A DNA stretch of 64,000 nucleotides from Acanthornis magna (GCA_036785705.1 JAWUZG010000970.1:3072501-3136500), one strand, 5' to 3'; shown: positions 37,862-52,300, counted from the stretch's first letter. A program made the numbers and translations. The notes: generated from the sequence alone by a model not told the origin.

Positions 37862-40819
37862 TCCAAATTTTTTTTCATTTAGGTGAGGTTACATTAAAAC
37901 AGAACCAGAAAATGTACACACAACAAGACAATTATATAATGCAAGAATTTATTAATCTTGGGCCCTTATGATATGTCTTTGAAAGTACTCTCTTGCTCAC
38001 AAAATTGGCATATTGTTATTTCAAAGTTCGTGATCCAGCAGTGAGGCTTGTATGAATGAGTTTGGAACACTACCCAAATTCCCAACCATGGAATCATGCC
38101 TCCATTTTTTAGCACATGCCGACTTTTTTTTTATCATTACCATGCCAAGTTTCCAACAATAAACTTGATTTTTTAGGATCAGTAACTGAAAATTAGTGCG
38201 ATTTGGTCTTTAATCCTAAATCTTTAGAATTGCTTTGCCTTCTCTTGAAAAAAAATGACTGATTTATTAAATTGCTGATTATAATAATTAAATGGAGGAA
38301 TATTCTCTTGTGTTGCTAATCAGTCCATCCATCAAGTGCAAATGTGACCAAAATTTGTTTTGTTAAATCTTCTATCAATTTCTTGTTTAATCAGTCTCAT
38401 AATGACATGCTGTAGAGCTGGTTTCTCATTGCAAAAATAATTTTCAAAGTTGAACAAGAAAATGGCTAGCTTTCTCCATCTCAAGTTGCTCCTTTGCAAC
38501 TCTGACAGTATTAAAGCTCTCCAGTGCCAACACTGACAGAAGACACTGTAGCTTAAATGACTGTGCAGAGTGAAAATCTTATTATCTGTAAAGACAGCTC
38601 TTGCAAGTTTTAAAGCACAACAGGAGAAAAGTAATCGTTCTCTGTGTAATGGAACATGGTTTCCTCAAGGCAAACACTTTCATCTTTTCAGGACAATTGA
38701 CCAGAAGTGACATCATTCACCATTTGCTTCAAATGTCTGCATGGAGACAAAAAATAAGTGATACAAGAGGACAGTTGTCAGGTCTAGCAGGCAATCTTTT
38801 TGGTGCAAGGGGAAACTGACTGCAATCAGTTTAGTCCTAATGCAGTCATGTTTTCACTTAACAGTGCCCAGACAGCCAGGGCAACAGGACATGCATTTTT
38901 TCCTCTCTTTATCTCCATCTGGCTTCATTCATCTGGAAAAGGACCAGTTGTTTCAGCAGTGAGGGACAACCAAAGCCTCACAGTTTAGACATTCAATTTA
39001 ATTTTGAGATGATTCGTTAGAAGACTTCAGTATACTTCTGGACATTTTTGGGGCAAACTTTTTTTAGTGGCATGAAATAAATATGAGATTCCATACTTGA
39101 TATGAGAAATGTGTACCTGACACTGCTTGGGTCACCAAAAAATTACTTGAATTTGCTATATATGATCTTAAGTAATGCATTTCAGCATGATTTCCTGACC
39201 ATGAGTTCATTACAGTGTAATATTTGGACAGCTGCTAGAGCTTAATCTGTGTTTATTTTCTCATCTGTGGTATATCTGTGATTATACCTAACTGACACAC
39301 ACTGACTTGGGAACCTGATTGTATCCATGGCTGTCTCCCAGAGCTTGAAAAAGTACCATGAAGCTAAATTCAGAAATGCTATTCAGAGGTTTTAGGGATT
39401 GGTGTTGCATTTCCTGGGTTTATGCACCCAAGTTAACAGGAGCAAGCCCTCTTTGGAAATTGTATACAGCACAGAAGAGCACCATTTCAGCACCAGATAG
39501 ATGGCACAGTGGCTGGGCCACATGTATGGTAAACCTGGGGATAGTATTTCATCCCCAGCAGCACAGTTCCTAGGCTTGACAAGTCCACGCTTGAACACTA
39601 GAGAACAGAGCTCAGACTTGGAAAACCCATGTTTATCACAGCTCTATCAGTGGCTGGCAGAATAGCCCTCTGCCCCAGCATTGTTAATTAGCAAAACTTT
39701 GTATAGCACTTCTGAGTTTTCATAGAAAACACTTTGACACCTAAACTAGAGCTGCTGACTGAGAGGTCCTAAGTGAAAAGCTGGAAGTGTGTCCCAGCTG
39801 TCAGAACGTGCAGGTGCTCAACTCATAACTGTAAATCTTCAGTAAGCCAGGTCCTGGTAGGGGGGCATTGTGGAGTACATTTTACGTGTGTATCCAGATC
39901 ATGCGACAGCAGCATGAGGCACCAGTGAGTTCACTCCAACTGTGGCACATGCGAAGGGTGCATGGCAGGGAGCCTGGGAAGGAGGCTGTCCCACTCAGAC
40001 TGGGCAGTCTCCCTCCTTGGGTTGTTACAGGAGCAGTCTGAAAATGTGTCTGCCGATGCTGAACTGAAACCATGGCCTCATTCTACATCTGTAGTTTAAG
40101 AGCTGTACTCTAGATAAGAAATGGTTCCTGTCTGCAGCAGCCAGGTGCCAGACTGAGGCTACTACATGCTGTTTCTCAGCCATGCACAAGACTCAAATGA
40201 AGAAAAATTGCACTTAAGACCTGAAGGTCCAGTCACCTAGCAACTATGGTACCACCAAAGGTTTCAAACTACCTTAGGTTGTATATCCCCACAATCTTAA
40301 TGTATTTAGTTATTGCTACTTAAAACAAAATGTTCAGATCGATTCTTGTGGGGGAAAGGAACCATTTATTTCATATAGCAAATTCAAGTATATTTTGGGC
40401 AGCAGATTACTGCACTATGGTCTAATTGCACAACACAGCATTATACTAACCAATAGGAAAAGGGGACAAAGCTGCAGGAATTTGGGTTGATATAGAATAG
40501 CTTCAGGGGCTGATGACCTGGATTCTGTAAAGTAAATAGCATACATAACTAAATAAAAATATTTGCCACAATTTATAAAGAAATTATTTGAAATAGCTTT
40601 GGCAGCATATTCCAACTATTTAGTGATAGATAGCAGCTATTCATAATGCTTGGGAGCAGTCACAACGTCCAAAAAATCCAAACCCATAGCAAACTACCCC
40701 AGTGTACAGCAGTGTATACACTTCCAGTATACTGAAGAACTGAGGGCTTATTTGTTCTATGATGGTCTATACACTGTAAAAGAATGCAACAGCTAAATCA
40801 GGAAAGAAATATAAGTAAC

Positions 40820-41208
40820 AGTCCTGGTTCCAGCTAGGAGAGGGTTAATGCTTGCAGTAGCCACGAGGGGTATGGCTAGCACCCAGAGGTTCTCCTATAC
40901 CACCTCCCATCATTTCCAGGGGCAGGGGAAGGGCTCCCTCTGGGTGCTCTAGGGTATTGCTGGTGCTGAGCAATTGTGCGTGAATCATTTGCCTCTCTTG
41001 TGCACTCTGTCATTGATATTGCTGCTGTTTCTGGTAAATTGTTCTTTTCTCCACCCATGATCTTTGTCTTTTGTGCCTCCAATTCTCCTCTCCAGCTGCT
41101 GCAGGAGGATGGGGAGGGGGAGGAGGGAGAGAGTGAGACAGCTGCACATGGTTTGGAGTGTTTCAGTGAGAGCACTAAATTGGGGAATTCCGCTCCTAAA
41201 CCATGTCA
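40820..41208 (+). mobile_element. Solo LTR of an endogenous retrovirus, 5-bp TSD
   Basis: A 389-bp solo LTR in sense with ADCY1. It starts AGTCCTGGTTCCAGCTAGG (expected TGTCCTGG, one substitution) and ends CTAAACCATGTCA (expected CTAAACCACAACA). It includes GAGAGGGTTAAT, GGTTCTCCTATACC, GGGAAGGGCTCCCTCTGG and TGTGCCTCCAATTCTCCTC, which I recall from a neoavian ERV LTR. The 5-bp duplication GTAAC flanks it at 40815-40819 and 41209-41213. A 5-bp duplication is usual for ERVL-type integrases. No viral genes are present, so it arose by LTR recombination. Family name not assigned. Confidence 0.85.
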
Positions 41209-44200
41209 GTAACATTTGCTTGTATCTTCTCATAACTAAGAAATATGGGGATGTGACATGTAAATCATTAGTAAGAATATTTTGACGTTTTCTGGGTAGC
41301 TCATTGTGTCATCTTTCCACAGATGGAAGTGACTGAGACCATATTATTGTGTTTTAAGTATGTGTTGTGCTGTGAACCTGTTACACACTTTGGAGTGCAG
41401 TGTGCAGTAACAGCAAGAGAAAGCTACGGCTGAGGTATCATATCTGTCATATCTTCTCTGAGAGGCATTCATAGCCTCTTGTATAGTGAAAAACTGTGGA
41501 AAGCCAGTTCTCCTGTCTACACAGACATTAGTATGGATGACTGGGAAATTATTTTTGCTTCCCAGGTAATATTCTTCAGACATTCTCTTCTGAAAAGCCC
41601 CACTTCTGGGGGCTTTGTTTGCTTTATGTAGAAGTAACCCCTAGTTACGTATCTTAAATTCCAGTTTGATATATGGGAAGATTGTTGATACTAACATCAG
41701 TTGGGCTTGTTCAAACAAATATGAGACCAAGAGAAATTATTAATATTGTTCATATTATGTCAATGACACAGATGTGTACCAATAGGTACACATTATGCAA
41801 AAAAACGGGCAGGTGGAGACAAATAATAGTATTTTCTTTTTTCCATTTTTTTAATTTTTAATGTCTAAAGTGCAACAGCCCAGTGTTATGCTTGGCAAGT
41901 TTCAAACAGTACTGTTGCAGTTTCACCAAGCATTAGTAAAAGAATATTGCTATGTGTTTTGGTCTTTTTATTTCCTCAGAAGTACAGCTTTTATGAAGTC
42001 ATTCATTACTTGGAAAGATTTGAAGTGATTTAGAAGTTATGCTTAAAGGTATTTCAGCCTGTATTTTCCATTCAGTCCTTTATTTCTTTTTTCCTAAAGT
42101 TTCATGTATCAGTGCTCTATTGTAGTTTACCTGTGAGTCTTTTGTATGGTATTTTTCCTATTCCCTGAAAATCGGCTCTCTTTCTTCATTAAAAAAGCAG
42201 AAAAAAACAAAAGTTATTGTGCACAAGTGTTGCTTTCTTTCCTTCTAACAAGGAAACAACAAAACAAACAAAAAATAAACCAAAACCAAAAGTCTTGGTG
42301 CATCAAAATAAAGATTTCATTTATTGCTATTGGGAAATGTATATATGATAGAATTGTGAGTTCCTTTCAGAAATTCCTTAAGAAAGGCACAGAACTTCAG
42401 AATCTCAAAAATGGGAGCCTGAAATTAATGTAATAGATTCATGTCACATACCTGAGTGAGAGTATTGATGAGGAGAAAGCAGCCAATCTGCGACTTCATC
42501 AAAAGAAATATTTGGTGTCTTGCATAATCATAGTTACCTTTATCAGAATGTCTTTAAGCTTCTGTACTACATAAGGTTTAGGATTCAAAATTTATGATTC
42601 AATCAGCTCTACTTCTGCTATTCCATCATAATTCTCTGCTATGTAATCTCAGAGGTAAATACTTAGGACCAGATAAACAGCCAACTGTCTATAATGTGAG
42701 AGGGAGGTGCACTAACTTTTCTCCCAGAGCATGCTTCCAAGCTAAAATGACATATCCTTTGGAGAAAGATGGAATAAACGATATTTTTAACACTGCGATG
42801 TTTGATGGCTTTCAATTAGTCTGCTTTTGTAAGGGGCATTTTTTTTTTCCAAAGGTGTATGTCATGTATTTTAAACAGTGTTTATAAATTATGTTTTTTC
42901 TTTGGTCAAACAGGTATGCAAACAAAGGGAGAGACACAGAGTGAATTTCTGCAATTACACATTGTGCGTGTACACTTCAGAAAAAACTGGCTGTGGTTAG
43001 TGGACTTAGCATCTTAGATATTGTAAAAATTTCTCTTTACTTGTATGGTTATAGACATCCCAGTGTTACTGTTTCTTCCTCAACAGTGACATCTGCACTC
43101 ATTATCACTGAAATAACTGCTCACTAATCTTCTTTTAGAGTATGCTGTAGATTCAGGAGGGTACAAATGAACTCACAAACCACAGCAGAACAGTATTTCC
43201 TTAGTGTATGATATCAGCCAGCTAGAACTAAAACTTTACCAAAAAAAGTATATTCAAAATGGGAATATGTTTATTTGGAGCAAAATTGTATAGCTGCCTC
43301 CTCTGGTAGGAGGGTGTTTGTTTTGGGACATTGTCAGGAACTAAGAAGCTCTCTTTCCTGTGTTACCTACTTCAGCAATCAGAGGGAACAAGTTTCATAA
43401 TTAAGTATGCTCAAAAGGCCTCAAACTGAGTTGACTAAATGAATGACTAAACTTAACAAAACCATGTCAGAAGCAAGAGGCGGTTTTGCATTCTCCTATA
43501 TACAGTCTAGCATTGCAAATAAAGCACTGCTCAAATGGTAATATTTTCCATGACAGGAGAAAGAGAAACTATTTTTGTTTAAACTGTTGTTCATTATACC
43601 AACAATTTTCATAGAGAGCACAGTCTTGCTTTGCTCTTGTAGTGTTTTAATGATAGAAGCACTGTCTCATTTTTTGTAACCTGTTCATGACTCCTTTAGA
43701 GACATCTCTCAAAATCGATATTCATATTTTAAAGTAATGCCATATCTCAAAGTATTTTGACAGAATGAGTAAATATTACGTTATCTGTATAACAGGAACA
43801 ATAGTGGCAACAGACATTACCTGCAATAAAATGCTATTAATGGAGAAAGCTGGAAGTAGAATTCAGACCCACCATACCTCTCATCAGGTATTTAAGGATA
43901 AAGACATACAGCAATTGCATTGATCTTTTAGTTTCCTGCAAATTTCAATTTTCACATGGAAATGCTGGCCATATTTCCTACGTATTCCACTCTACTTCAT
44001 GGTTGTCATGAGAACTTATGCTTCTGAGAATAAATTAAATATTTATATTAGCCTCTAAATTATAATTCTGGGAGTGGTAATTATTTAAATCCCTTTCCGG
44101 CCCTATTTACACCACGAGTCCATCTTTTAGAAAGTACAACGAAATTCTGAGGGAGTCTCCTGAAGCTTCCTTCACTGATTATTTATATTTATCGTCTAGT

Positions 44201-47200
44201 CTACTTCAGCTGGGCACTTCAATAACCATCCGTATAAATACCACTTTGTAAAAAAGTGTTCTGTGATCCAGAAGTCACTTACACTTTTGTGAAATAGCCA
44301 CATTTTTATCAGACAATTTTGTGGTACAAACAGAAACTACTCCCCAGTGTAAGCCAGCTTCAGGTTTGAACCATCTACTATGCAGCTGTTAACCTAACAG
44401 AATTAGTCTGCTGAGTAAGCAGAGTCCTCTCAAAAGGAGAATAATAATATGTAGAGGAATTTTTCACCATTTGTTTGAAAAAGAGCAAGTGTGTCCATGA
44501 ATGCACACATGAGGTTTCTTGCTTTGAAAGAAAAAGAAGTGGAAAATAATTCCTATCTGGAATAGAGAAAAAAGTTTCAAAAGACTCTTCAAAGAGTCTC
44601 AACTAATCCTGCGGGAGACTCAAGAAGTGGGAGATGAATCTGGGGAATAAAAAGGAGATTTTTAATTAAACTCCTCAAGCTCTGTGTATGCATGTTCATG
44701 TTACATTTGTCTACTGCTAGAATTACTTGCTCATTCCTTGATGGGTGCTGCTTTATTGCACAGTTCGAGTTCCCTTCCAAAAGTAAGTTGAGACCCAAAA
44801 AATGCAATGGAGAAATAAACAGGAGAGACAGACACACATTTGGTTGAAATACCTGCTGGGTCTTCCAGTCCCTCTTCACTGACTCGGCAGCCCACAAGGA
44901 TTAGCTATACTGGAAATCTGCCTTTGGTAACACACTCACACAAGTAACCATGCCAGAATTCATCCAGTGGCAGGGAGTGAGTGTAACCTACTAAGGACTA
45001 GAAAAACTTAAAGCTCAGTATGTTCATACTGAAGTGTTGCAATAGTCAGAATGCATGATACAAGATTCACTGACAATGATAAATTAAAAAAAAAAAATTT
45101 AGAAACATGTTTTCATGACCCTGATTCCCTTTTTAAAAATTCTGGCTGACCTGTAATCTCATTATGGATTGAAAGAGTAACATTATTTGAAAGCTTGCAG
45201 CATAAAATTGTGTTGCATCAAATAAATTGTTATTTTGATAGTTCTGTGAATAGAAGGTGATGGTGAAACCTGAAGAGCACTCTTTTGGCTACTAAGCAGT
45301 AGTATAGTAAATAATGTAGGAATGACATAAAATCCTTGATATTTCAGCAGTTCTGAATGCCTTCAGTGTTTGTTAGTGTTAATAGCAAGTCTCCCAGTCT
45401 TTCCTGGAATTACAACACATAATGTATGAAACACACACATTTTTTTTATATATATATATATGTATATGTATATGTGTATGTGTATGTGTATATATGTATA
45501 TATATTATATATATGTGTGTGTGTGTGTATGGATACAGAGGTACATATTAAAAGGGACTGGAAAATAGCACACTTTTGAGAAACCTAGAGAGAAAGAGTA
45601 GTATTTAGTTGCAATTGGGGGAAAAATAGTAATTAAGTAGAAATGGCATGTGGAGGAACTCTTACCTCGGGAGACAATCTGCCCTACTTTCTTTTCTCAC
45701 ATTTTAAAATCTATGAATCTTTTACTTGCTTCATCACTTTCCTGATTCCCTGCAGGCCAGAGCTGACAGCTAAGCCTCTGTTTTATCTTAAACTGTTCAA
45801 AGCATGTCAGAAAATAACTTACCCTGCTGAGCCTGAAAGTAGCAGGAACCCACCTACTGGTCACCTCCAGTCCAGGTGATCACTGTTGCTTGAGTGAAAT
45901 CATAATGGTAGTCCCAGAACAGCTGGCAGATTGTTACAATATATAGTCTTTTACTGCTTCCAGTTGAAATCCAGAAACTGAGTTGACTTTTTTTTATTGT
46001 CTGTAGAGGTAATTATTTATGTCTTGAGCCACTCTGATATCAGCACACAGAGATAGTTTTTCACCTTGCGTCATTAACAGCTGGTTTGTGTATGGACAGG
46101 GTCAAGCAGTTGCACTGGCGGTAGCTGTCAATTCTGTTCATTCTGTGTGTTCTCTTTACTGTCTTTGAATACAACCTTTAAAAATCCTTTCTATTTTTAT
46201 TCCACTGCACTGCTAAGAATTAGCTTTTAAATACACTGCTGTTGCTACATTTTGGCATGATAAAATGTAGGGATAAGGTGAGTGTGGCTACATTCATGTC
46301 TCTAAAAATAGGATTCCACAGGAATTTCTACAGTCATTTCATTTTGGTGTGTGTTAACTTGTGATAAAAATTGATATACCTCAGTTCTTTGTGATCAAGG
46401 AAAATAAAGCAGAATAGGACTTTCAGACTGTTTATGCTAAGCCTATATCATGAAGTAATATGCTCATGTACTCCATTTCATGTTCAAAGTTTTACCACTT
46501 GTATTATCATCAGAAGTGGCATGTAAGTGGTACATGAGATTGTTAAGTTAAAATTCATCTGAATGCACCTGAACCTGCATTTTGCCATTCTCAGGAGGAA
46601 GCAGTAACCCTGTTCCTCACTGCTGTTAGCTCTTGTGAGATAATTGTTTCTCTTTTGATAACTGAGGGGGAATGTACCACTAATGCTAGGCACAGCTCCC
46701 TTTATTGTGATGGGTTATCTTTGGATTTTGTACTGGTGAGAATGTTTGTAGGGAGTTTTTTGTTGATGTCCTATTAACTAATAACAACCAGGTTTGAAGG
46801 TAAAAGTTAGAGGACTTGTGAATCCATGCAGGTCTGGAAAGCTCATCCGGAATGAGTCTTTCAATTCTTCTCACTATTCTGAAGTCACAAGAGGTGGGAT
46901 GTATATTGACATTAGTTATGCACATCAGAAACATCCTTCTTATTTTTGCAGCGTGAACCATTTTCCAAAGTCTCTCCAGAAATATCAGGGATGCCATTTT
47001 GGATCTTTGCTTACCATATTGGCATATTGGCTTACCATAAAGCCTTCAACCCTTGTCCTGTTAGGAAGTATTTTCTACAACAATGTCAGTGATTTTATTT
47101 TTCATAAAATTTGTTTGTGTTGTTGTCACACTTTGACTCATTATACTGTGAAAGCAAGAGAAATGGTCTCCTCTCCAATTTACACTAGGAGAGCATGCAA

Positions 47201-48411
47201 CAGTAGAGATGTGCTACCTTGAAATGTTTACCTTGAATTAGGAAACAAATGTCAATCATATGGTCTTTTTTGAACTATTTTAGGTGCATGGGAACTTAAC
47301 ATGAATTGTGTTAACTTGCTGTAATGTATTTCTTTGCTCTTATTATATTCACTCTTCGCCAATTTAAATGTCAGATGATTTCTGAATTTTTTGAATTTGT
47401 GAGTCTCATGAATCCTTATCATGATGCTCTGGTAGGCTCTAGGGTACATAAGGATGCTGGGACTGAAAACACATTGGGTAAAAAGGCTTTATTTCCTCCT
47501 TATTAAATACAAATTACATTGTCGAAATTACAATCTGAAGAGATGTTTCAGAGATGTGGTGAGTAACTTGGACAGAATTGCGTAAGACAGAGAGATTGTG
47601 TACAAACCACTGTTCGGTTTTTTATGTTAGTTAAGAAACTTTATCACATATTGTTAAAACATTTAAAAAACCAGAAGGGCAGTTGAGTCATTTTTGTGTC
47701 CTTCATAAAAGCACTGTTTACAGAAGTAGTTCCAAAGTAATTCATGGTCCCTGCTTATTGCATTGTGGTGGGATTTGGTTTGTGCCGAGGGCCATCATTT
47801 GATAGGACTCATTACCTGAGTGATCTGCTGCAGGATAGCATCAACAATATTTTGGATGATTTCTCAAAAAATAAAATGAGGTTGCTAACAATAGATAAGG
47901 GAAGAGAAACAGGTTTTCCAAGTGCAAACTACACAACATGAAAGACTGGGGTACATAGGCACACCTTTTTATTCAGTCACAGGTTTTTCAGAGCCTTGCT
48001 TCTCCACTATAAAAAAGGGCCTATAATATCCTTACTTTATGACGGCATAGGAAAACTATTTCTGTTTTTAGGGTATTTTGAACAAATATTGATGATACTG
48101 CTCTCCTTATTAGATAGTCAGATCTGCCAATGGGCTGATGAAAGAAATGATGATAAATGAAGGTGAAAAGCTACTGATCATTGTGAAAGAAATTAACTTC
48201 AACAGATGAAAAATTCTGTATTATGCAATATTGCTTGTCCAGATTTTTGGTAGCTGCTGTAATTGTTTCACTGCAGGAAGTGGTATTGGTGACATGGATA
48301 GCAAGGCACAATTTTCAAACAGTTTTTTAAAATATATATTTTGTTGAGCAGAAATGTAAAATAAAAATCTGTATTTTAAAATATTCATTTATTTTTCTTT
48401 CTTTCTTACAG
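41209..48411. other. Intron 1 3' segment without recognised genes
   Basis: Intronic DNA from the solo LTR to exon 2. It holds a TA/TG microsatellite (45448-45531) and a long + strand open frame (46794-47222, 142 codons) that resembles no family known to me. The final 50 bases form the pyrimidine-rich acceptor region of exon 2. Confidence 0.5.
45448..45531. repeat. (TA)n/(TG)n compound microsatellite
   Basis: Alternating TATA, TGTA and TG runs for about 84 bases in intron 1, with short internal palindromes. Likely unstable in length. Confidence 0.9.
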
Positions 48412-48561
48412 CTTGTGGCCAATGCAATCCTTTTTGTCAGTGTAAATTTGTATGGGGTCTTTGTGAGGATTTTGACAGAAAGGGCTCAGAGGAAGGCATT
48501 CCTTCAGGCCAGGAACTGCATTGAGGACAGGCTGAGGCTGGAGGATGAAAATGAAAAACAG
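48412..48561 (+). CDS. ADCY1: Adenylate cyclase type 1, coding exon 2
   Basis: A 150-base, 50-codon exon in phase 0 at both ends. The translation begins LVANAILFVSVNLYGVFVRI and ends RLRLEDENEKQ, nearly identical to recalled human ADCY1 (LGANALLFVGVNMYGVFVRI to RLRLEDENEKQ); the recalled human exon is also 150 bases. Residues 224-243 of the joined protein form the sixth membrane helix. The rest (LTERAQRKAFLQARNCIEDR onward) is the charged amphipathic helix linking the membrane bundle to the C1 catalytic domain. The acceptor is pyrimidine-rich with CAG, and the donor reads CAG/GTCAGT. The next expected residues, ERLLMSLLPR of exon 3, were not seen anywhere downstream in the window. Confidence 0.97.
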
Positions 48562-49258
48562 GTCAGTTTCTAAGCCTTATTTATTTTTCTCTGTTTCTCC
48601 TGAGATGACTGTAGTTATGTGAACCACAGGTTAGGACACTGTTGCCAAATGTATGCGAGGACATGTGTGCATTTCTATTGCGAAGGAAGCGCTGCCTTTC
48701 CCCAGCTGCTTCAGCCCTTCCTCCCCAGTGCATGCACACTCTTCATTCTTCATCTGCAGTGCTCAGAGAAGGTGCAGGCTGGTCCCAAAGCTACTGTCAC
48801 CTCCAGTGCCAGAGGGGATCTGTTTTAGGGCTGAGTCAAAGCTAACGTACTACTGTAATATAAGATTGTGGTTGTTTATCTGCATGGATGTTTTTGGATG
48901 GATATTAGATGCACTGTAAATACTTTTCTTCTTGCTGGGTGTGCTATAACCTGTTTGCCTTCATGACACCTATAAAAAAGTCAGTATTTTGGGCACAAGG
49001 AGCTGCACCGATAGCTGAATAAGTATAATTGATAACAAGAATGTATATGTTATATTTTTGTACAACTAATAACAAGAATATCTGTGATAGAAATCAATAT
49101 ATCTTATCAAAAATAACCTCAGTTATTTGATGGTTTATTGTACACAATTTCATCAAACAGCCTTCCAAGCATATTTAGAAACAATAGGAAAAAAATGCTA
49201 TATTGCGGATCTTGCTGTTTTTACTCACAGGTCTGAGGCTTAAGCCCACCATGATCTG

Positions 49259-49305
49259 TTGGTCTGTAAGGTTTGGACTAAGGTGTGTTGGTGTGTAAGG
49301 TTTGG
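49259..49305. repeat. Two-copy repeat, period 29 bp
   Basis: TTGGTCTGTAAGGTTTGG and TTGGTGTGTAAGGTTTGG start at 49259 and 49288. Local duplication in intron 2. Confidence 0.6.
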
Positions 49306-52300
49306 CTTTTTCTTTCTGCATAGGTGATAATAGAGGGTCACACTGGAATATCTAGATTGACCTCTGTGGCATGGTGGTTACTTACACCAAATGATGTCAG
49401 GGTCCTCAAAGCTTGTGTACCTCACACAATTTTACCTCCCCTCATTTGCAATTTCTCTAGGAAGTCTATTCCTATGTGTCTAATAATGCAGGTCCTTAAG
49501 TACTTTCTGTTATGAATTAAGTGAATGTGTTTTTATGATCTGAACATACTCTACATACATCTACTAATAAGTTGATGTCCCTTTGAACAACTGCATATTT
49601 TTGCTGGCTGTGTAAAAATGGTATTAGGATCAAAGCCTTTAGATTTAATTCTGGTCTTTTGTAATCCAAAGCTGCAGATTTTTTAAAGGCGTAAATGTGC
49701 CATAAGTGAATTTCCATGGGATTTAGACAAGCCTGCCATTTGTGCCTTTGAAAACCTACCTCTGGGACCTAACATGAAAACAAAATTGGTTTTTGTGTTT
49801 CTCTTGTTAGCACATTAGCAATCTGTCTTATTTTATATATTATCCATGCATATAGAAACACAACAAAGGCAAAAATATTACACATAAATGCCATTGTTGT
49901 TGATAGTCTACCTAGATAATCCTGCAAATGTTTTTCCAATGCAGTGTACAGGTCAGGGAAGAGAATAAACTTTTCTCCTACACTTGGGAAATTAACTTTA
50001 TGCATTACAGGGTAAAACTCAATGCAGTAGTGAAATATGCCGATTAGCTGTCAGAAGTACCACCAAAATACTTTCTGTGGCTGTTCTCTCACAATATTCG
50101 CATACCTCTAAAACCAGAGTGAGAATTAAGACATGATTACGGGCTACAAAATTATTCTGCAGTCTCAGCTGGCAACACTCGAGTGTTTTGAGAGGAGAAG
50201 AAACACTACCGACCTAGTTCAGTTTTTGTGATCATTCCTGCATTTTTGTTCTCTAAAGTATCAACACTACATGTTAAAAAGGATTGAATTTTGTCATCAT
50301 ACTTTCTTGTCTTATCCAAGTACTCTGCCCTAAAAAACATAGGGGACTTTAACACTGAGAATTGTAATCCAAAATGCTAAAACCTTTCCCTGATATTTCT
50401 GTGCAAGTCTCTTAACTGGAAAGAACATGCTCTTGGCTTTTGAACATACACAGCTTTTTGGAGTTAAAGTGTTGACTGTGTGAGACAGATACCACAGCTG
50501 AAACTGTGAGATTTCTTCCTCTGTGTCCTACTTACAGTGAATTCTCCTCGTGGGATGCATTTGTAGTAATAGTCCCACGAGATAGTTTTGGTAAAACTAT
50601 TTTTATGAGCAAGAGTAAATATCTCATGTTGTAGCATTTTTGGACTCATGCAAGTAGGCTTTGAAAGTGTTGCTGGGGAGAAGGGGAGCAGACAGACTCT
50701 GTTTATTTTAAAATTCAGTGTCGTACTCACCCTGTGATGTGTTCTCTGTGGTCACAGCAAACAACTGTTCTTGATGGTGGCATCATCCCATCATCCATTC
50801 ATTGCATTATGAGTGTTAGACTGCAATTCCACCAGAAGCAAAGGCCAAGAATGAAATAAGTTTTAGATAATGAGAAAATAATTATAATCTTTCACTTGAG
50901 CTAAGCTTCTTCTCTTGTTATCTATAAATCTCAGCAGCAAGGCATCCTCTGCGAATCAAACAGCTAAGAATAATTATTGTGACATGGATCCTGTTCCCTG
51001 GAATTGTTTTTTCTGTTCCTGCTCAGTCAGAGCATGTGAGCACTTCCCCTTGCTCCCACTGCACCATCTCTCTGTGTCCACTTCCTTAATTCCAGATCAT
51101 CCTTTGCCCATACAGCAAAAAAGTACTGTCACCCAGCTCCCTGACTGACTCCTGGTGTTAGACATCCCAACTGGTCTTCCAGGCAGTACTTCACCCATCC
51201 CAAATAAAAAAGAAAGGAGCAAGCAGGGATAGGAAATGGGGGACATATTCAGCATAGAAAAAGAAGGAGTCTGCTGCTGATTGAGCTGATTTCCATCTGA
51301 CTAAGAGGGGATCTTAATCAGGAAGATATGGCTCACGATGCATTAATTCCAGTGTAGTGGCCCCTGAAGTGGAGCTGTGCTCCAAGGAAGAGATACCATT
51401 ATACTTCTGAGGCCATCTTAAACTTGAAAACAACTGCTGTCTTTAAAGACCTGTAGACTCCCATTTTCTGAGTGTCTCTTTCAGCATCTGTAAAGTTTTG
51501 TTGTCCCCACAGTTTTATGGTCATCACTCTATGTACTAAGTAATACTCTAATTGTGCACTGTGTGAAACAGAACTTCCTTTCATTTGTCATAGTTTTGTT
51601 GTCTGATGAATTGATTGTGTGCTCTCTAGCTCTTGTTTTGTGACATGGGTAATCATCCTACAGCAGCCTCTTCCAAGCCACCCACAGCACTGTAGACTTT
51701 TAGAGCCCTGCTCATCTCTTTCCAAGCTGAGGACCTGTAGTGTGTTTGGTCTCCTGATACCCCAATCTTGCCAACCTTATAATGAATCTTAATCACATTC
51801 CCTCCATTCCTTGCCCTGACAATAAGAATATTTTTATGCTTACTCATGCATTGAATTTGGGGATAAAGCATATAGTTTGCCTTGGTGAAATGCACTTGCT
51901 GTAGGGCCGGTTAATGTGAAAAGTGCCTGTTGCTTTCATTTAAGAAAGGCCAGAAAAACATTTGACTTCATGCAAAACTTCAAAGCCCACAAAACCACCT
52001 TAGATATCTTCACTGGCTATTTAATTGCATAAGTACATGCAAATGAGGTTGCAAAATAAAGACCATCCTTCAAGCTACTTGTTTAGATCTTTCCTTCCTT
52101 CTTCAATGTTACTTTTGTACTTCCTCACAATTAGAAATTATGGTGGAAAATCAACTGGAGAATAGCAAAGTCTTCAGAATGGGGGATTTGCTATCTTAAA
52201 AACTGATTGTGAAATTACATCTAGTTTCTGAAACCATTAAGAGAGTGGAGAAATGCATTTATTGGTGACACCTGTCTTTCCTAAAATAGTTGTGTACTTC

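Larger units (their letters stand above)
29515..40819. other. Intron 1 segment without recognised genes
   Basis: AT-rich intronic DNA between the split CR1 and the solo LTR. Apart from the microsatellites and tandem repeats listed separately, I recognise no exon, RNA gene or transposon. Open frames are short and overlap on both strands. Confidence 0.5.
6731..48411 (+). other. ADCY1: ADCY1 intron 1 (41.7 kb)
   Basis: Bounded by a GTGAGA donor at 6731 and a CAG acceptor at 48410-48411 preceded by a pyrimidine-rich run (TTTTTCTTTCTTTCTTACAG). Both junctions are phase 0 and join LWRT to LVANAILF, matching the ADCY1 order. I saw no further ADCY1 exon inside. Contents: the rest of the CpG island to about 7120, a poly-C tract, one LTR-split CR1 (28.7-29.5 kb), one solo LTR (40.8-41.2 kb), microsatellites and small inverted repeats. 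The stretches 7.6-28.6, 29.5-40.8 and 41.2-48.4 kb hold no gene I can recognise. Confidence 0.9.

Noticed and set aside
46794..47222. 142-codon + strand ORF upstream of exon 2
   Set aside because: Translation matches nothing known to me and is not joined to ADCY1 by splice signals. It overlaps an opposite-strand frame, consistent with chance.
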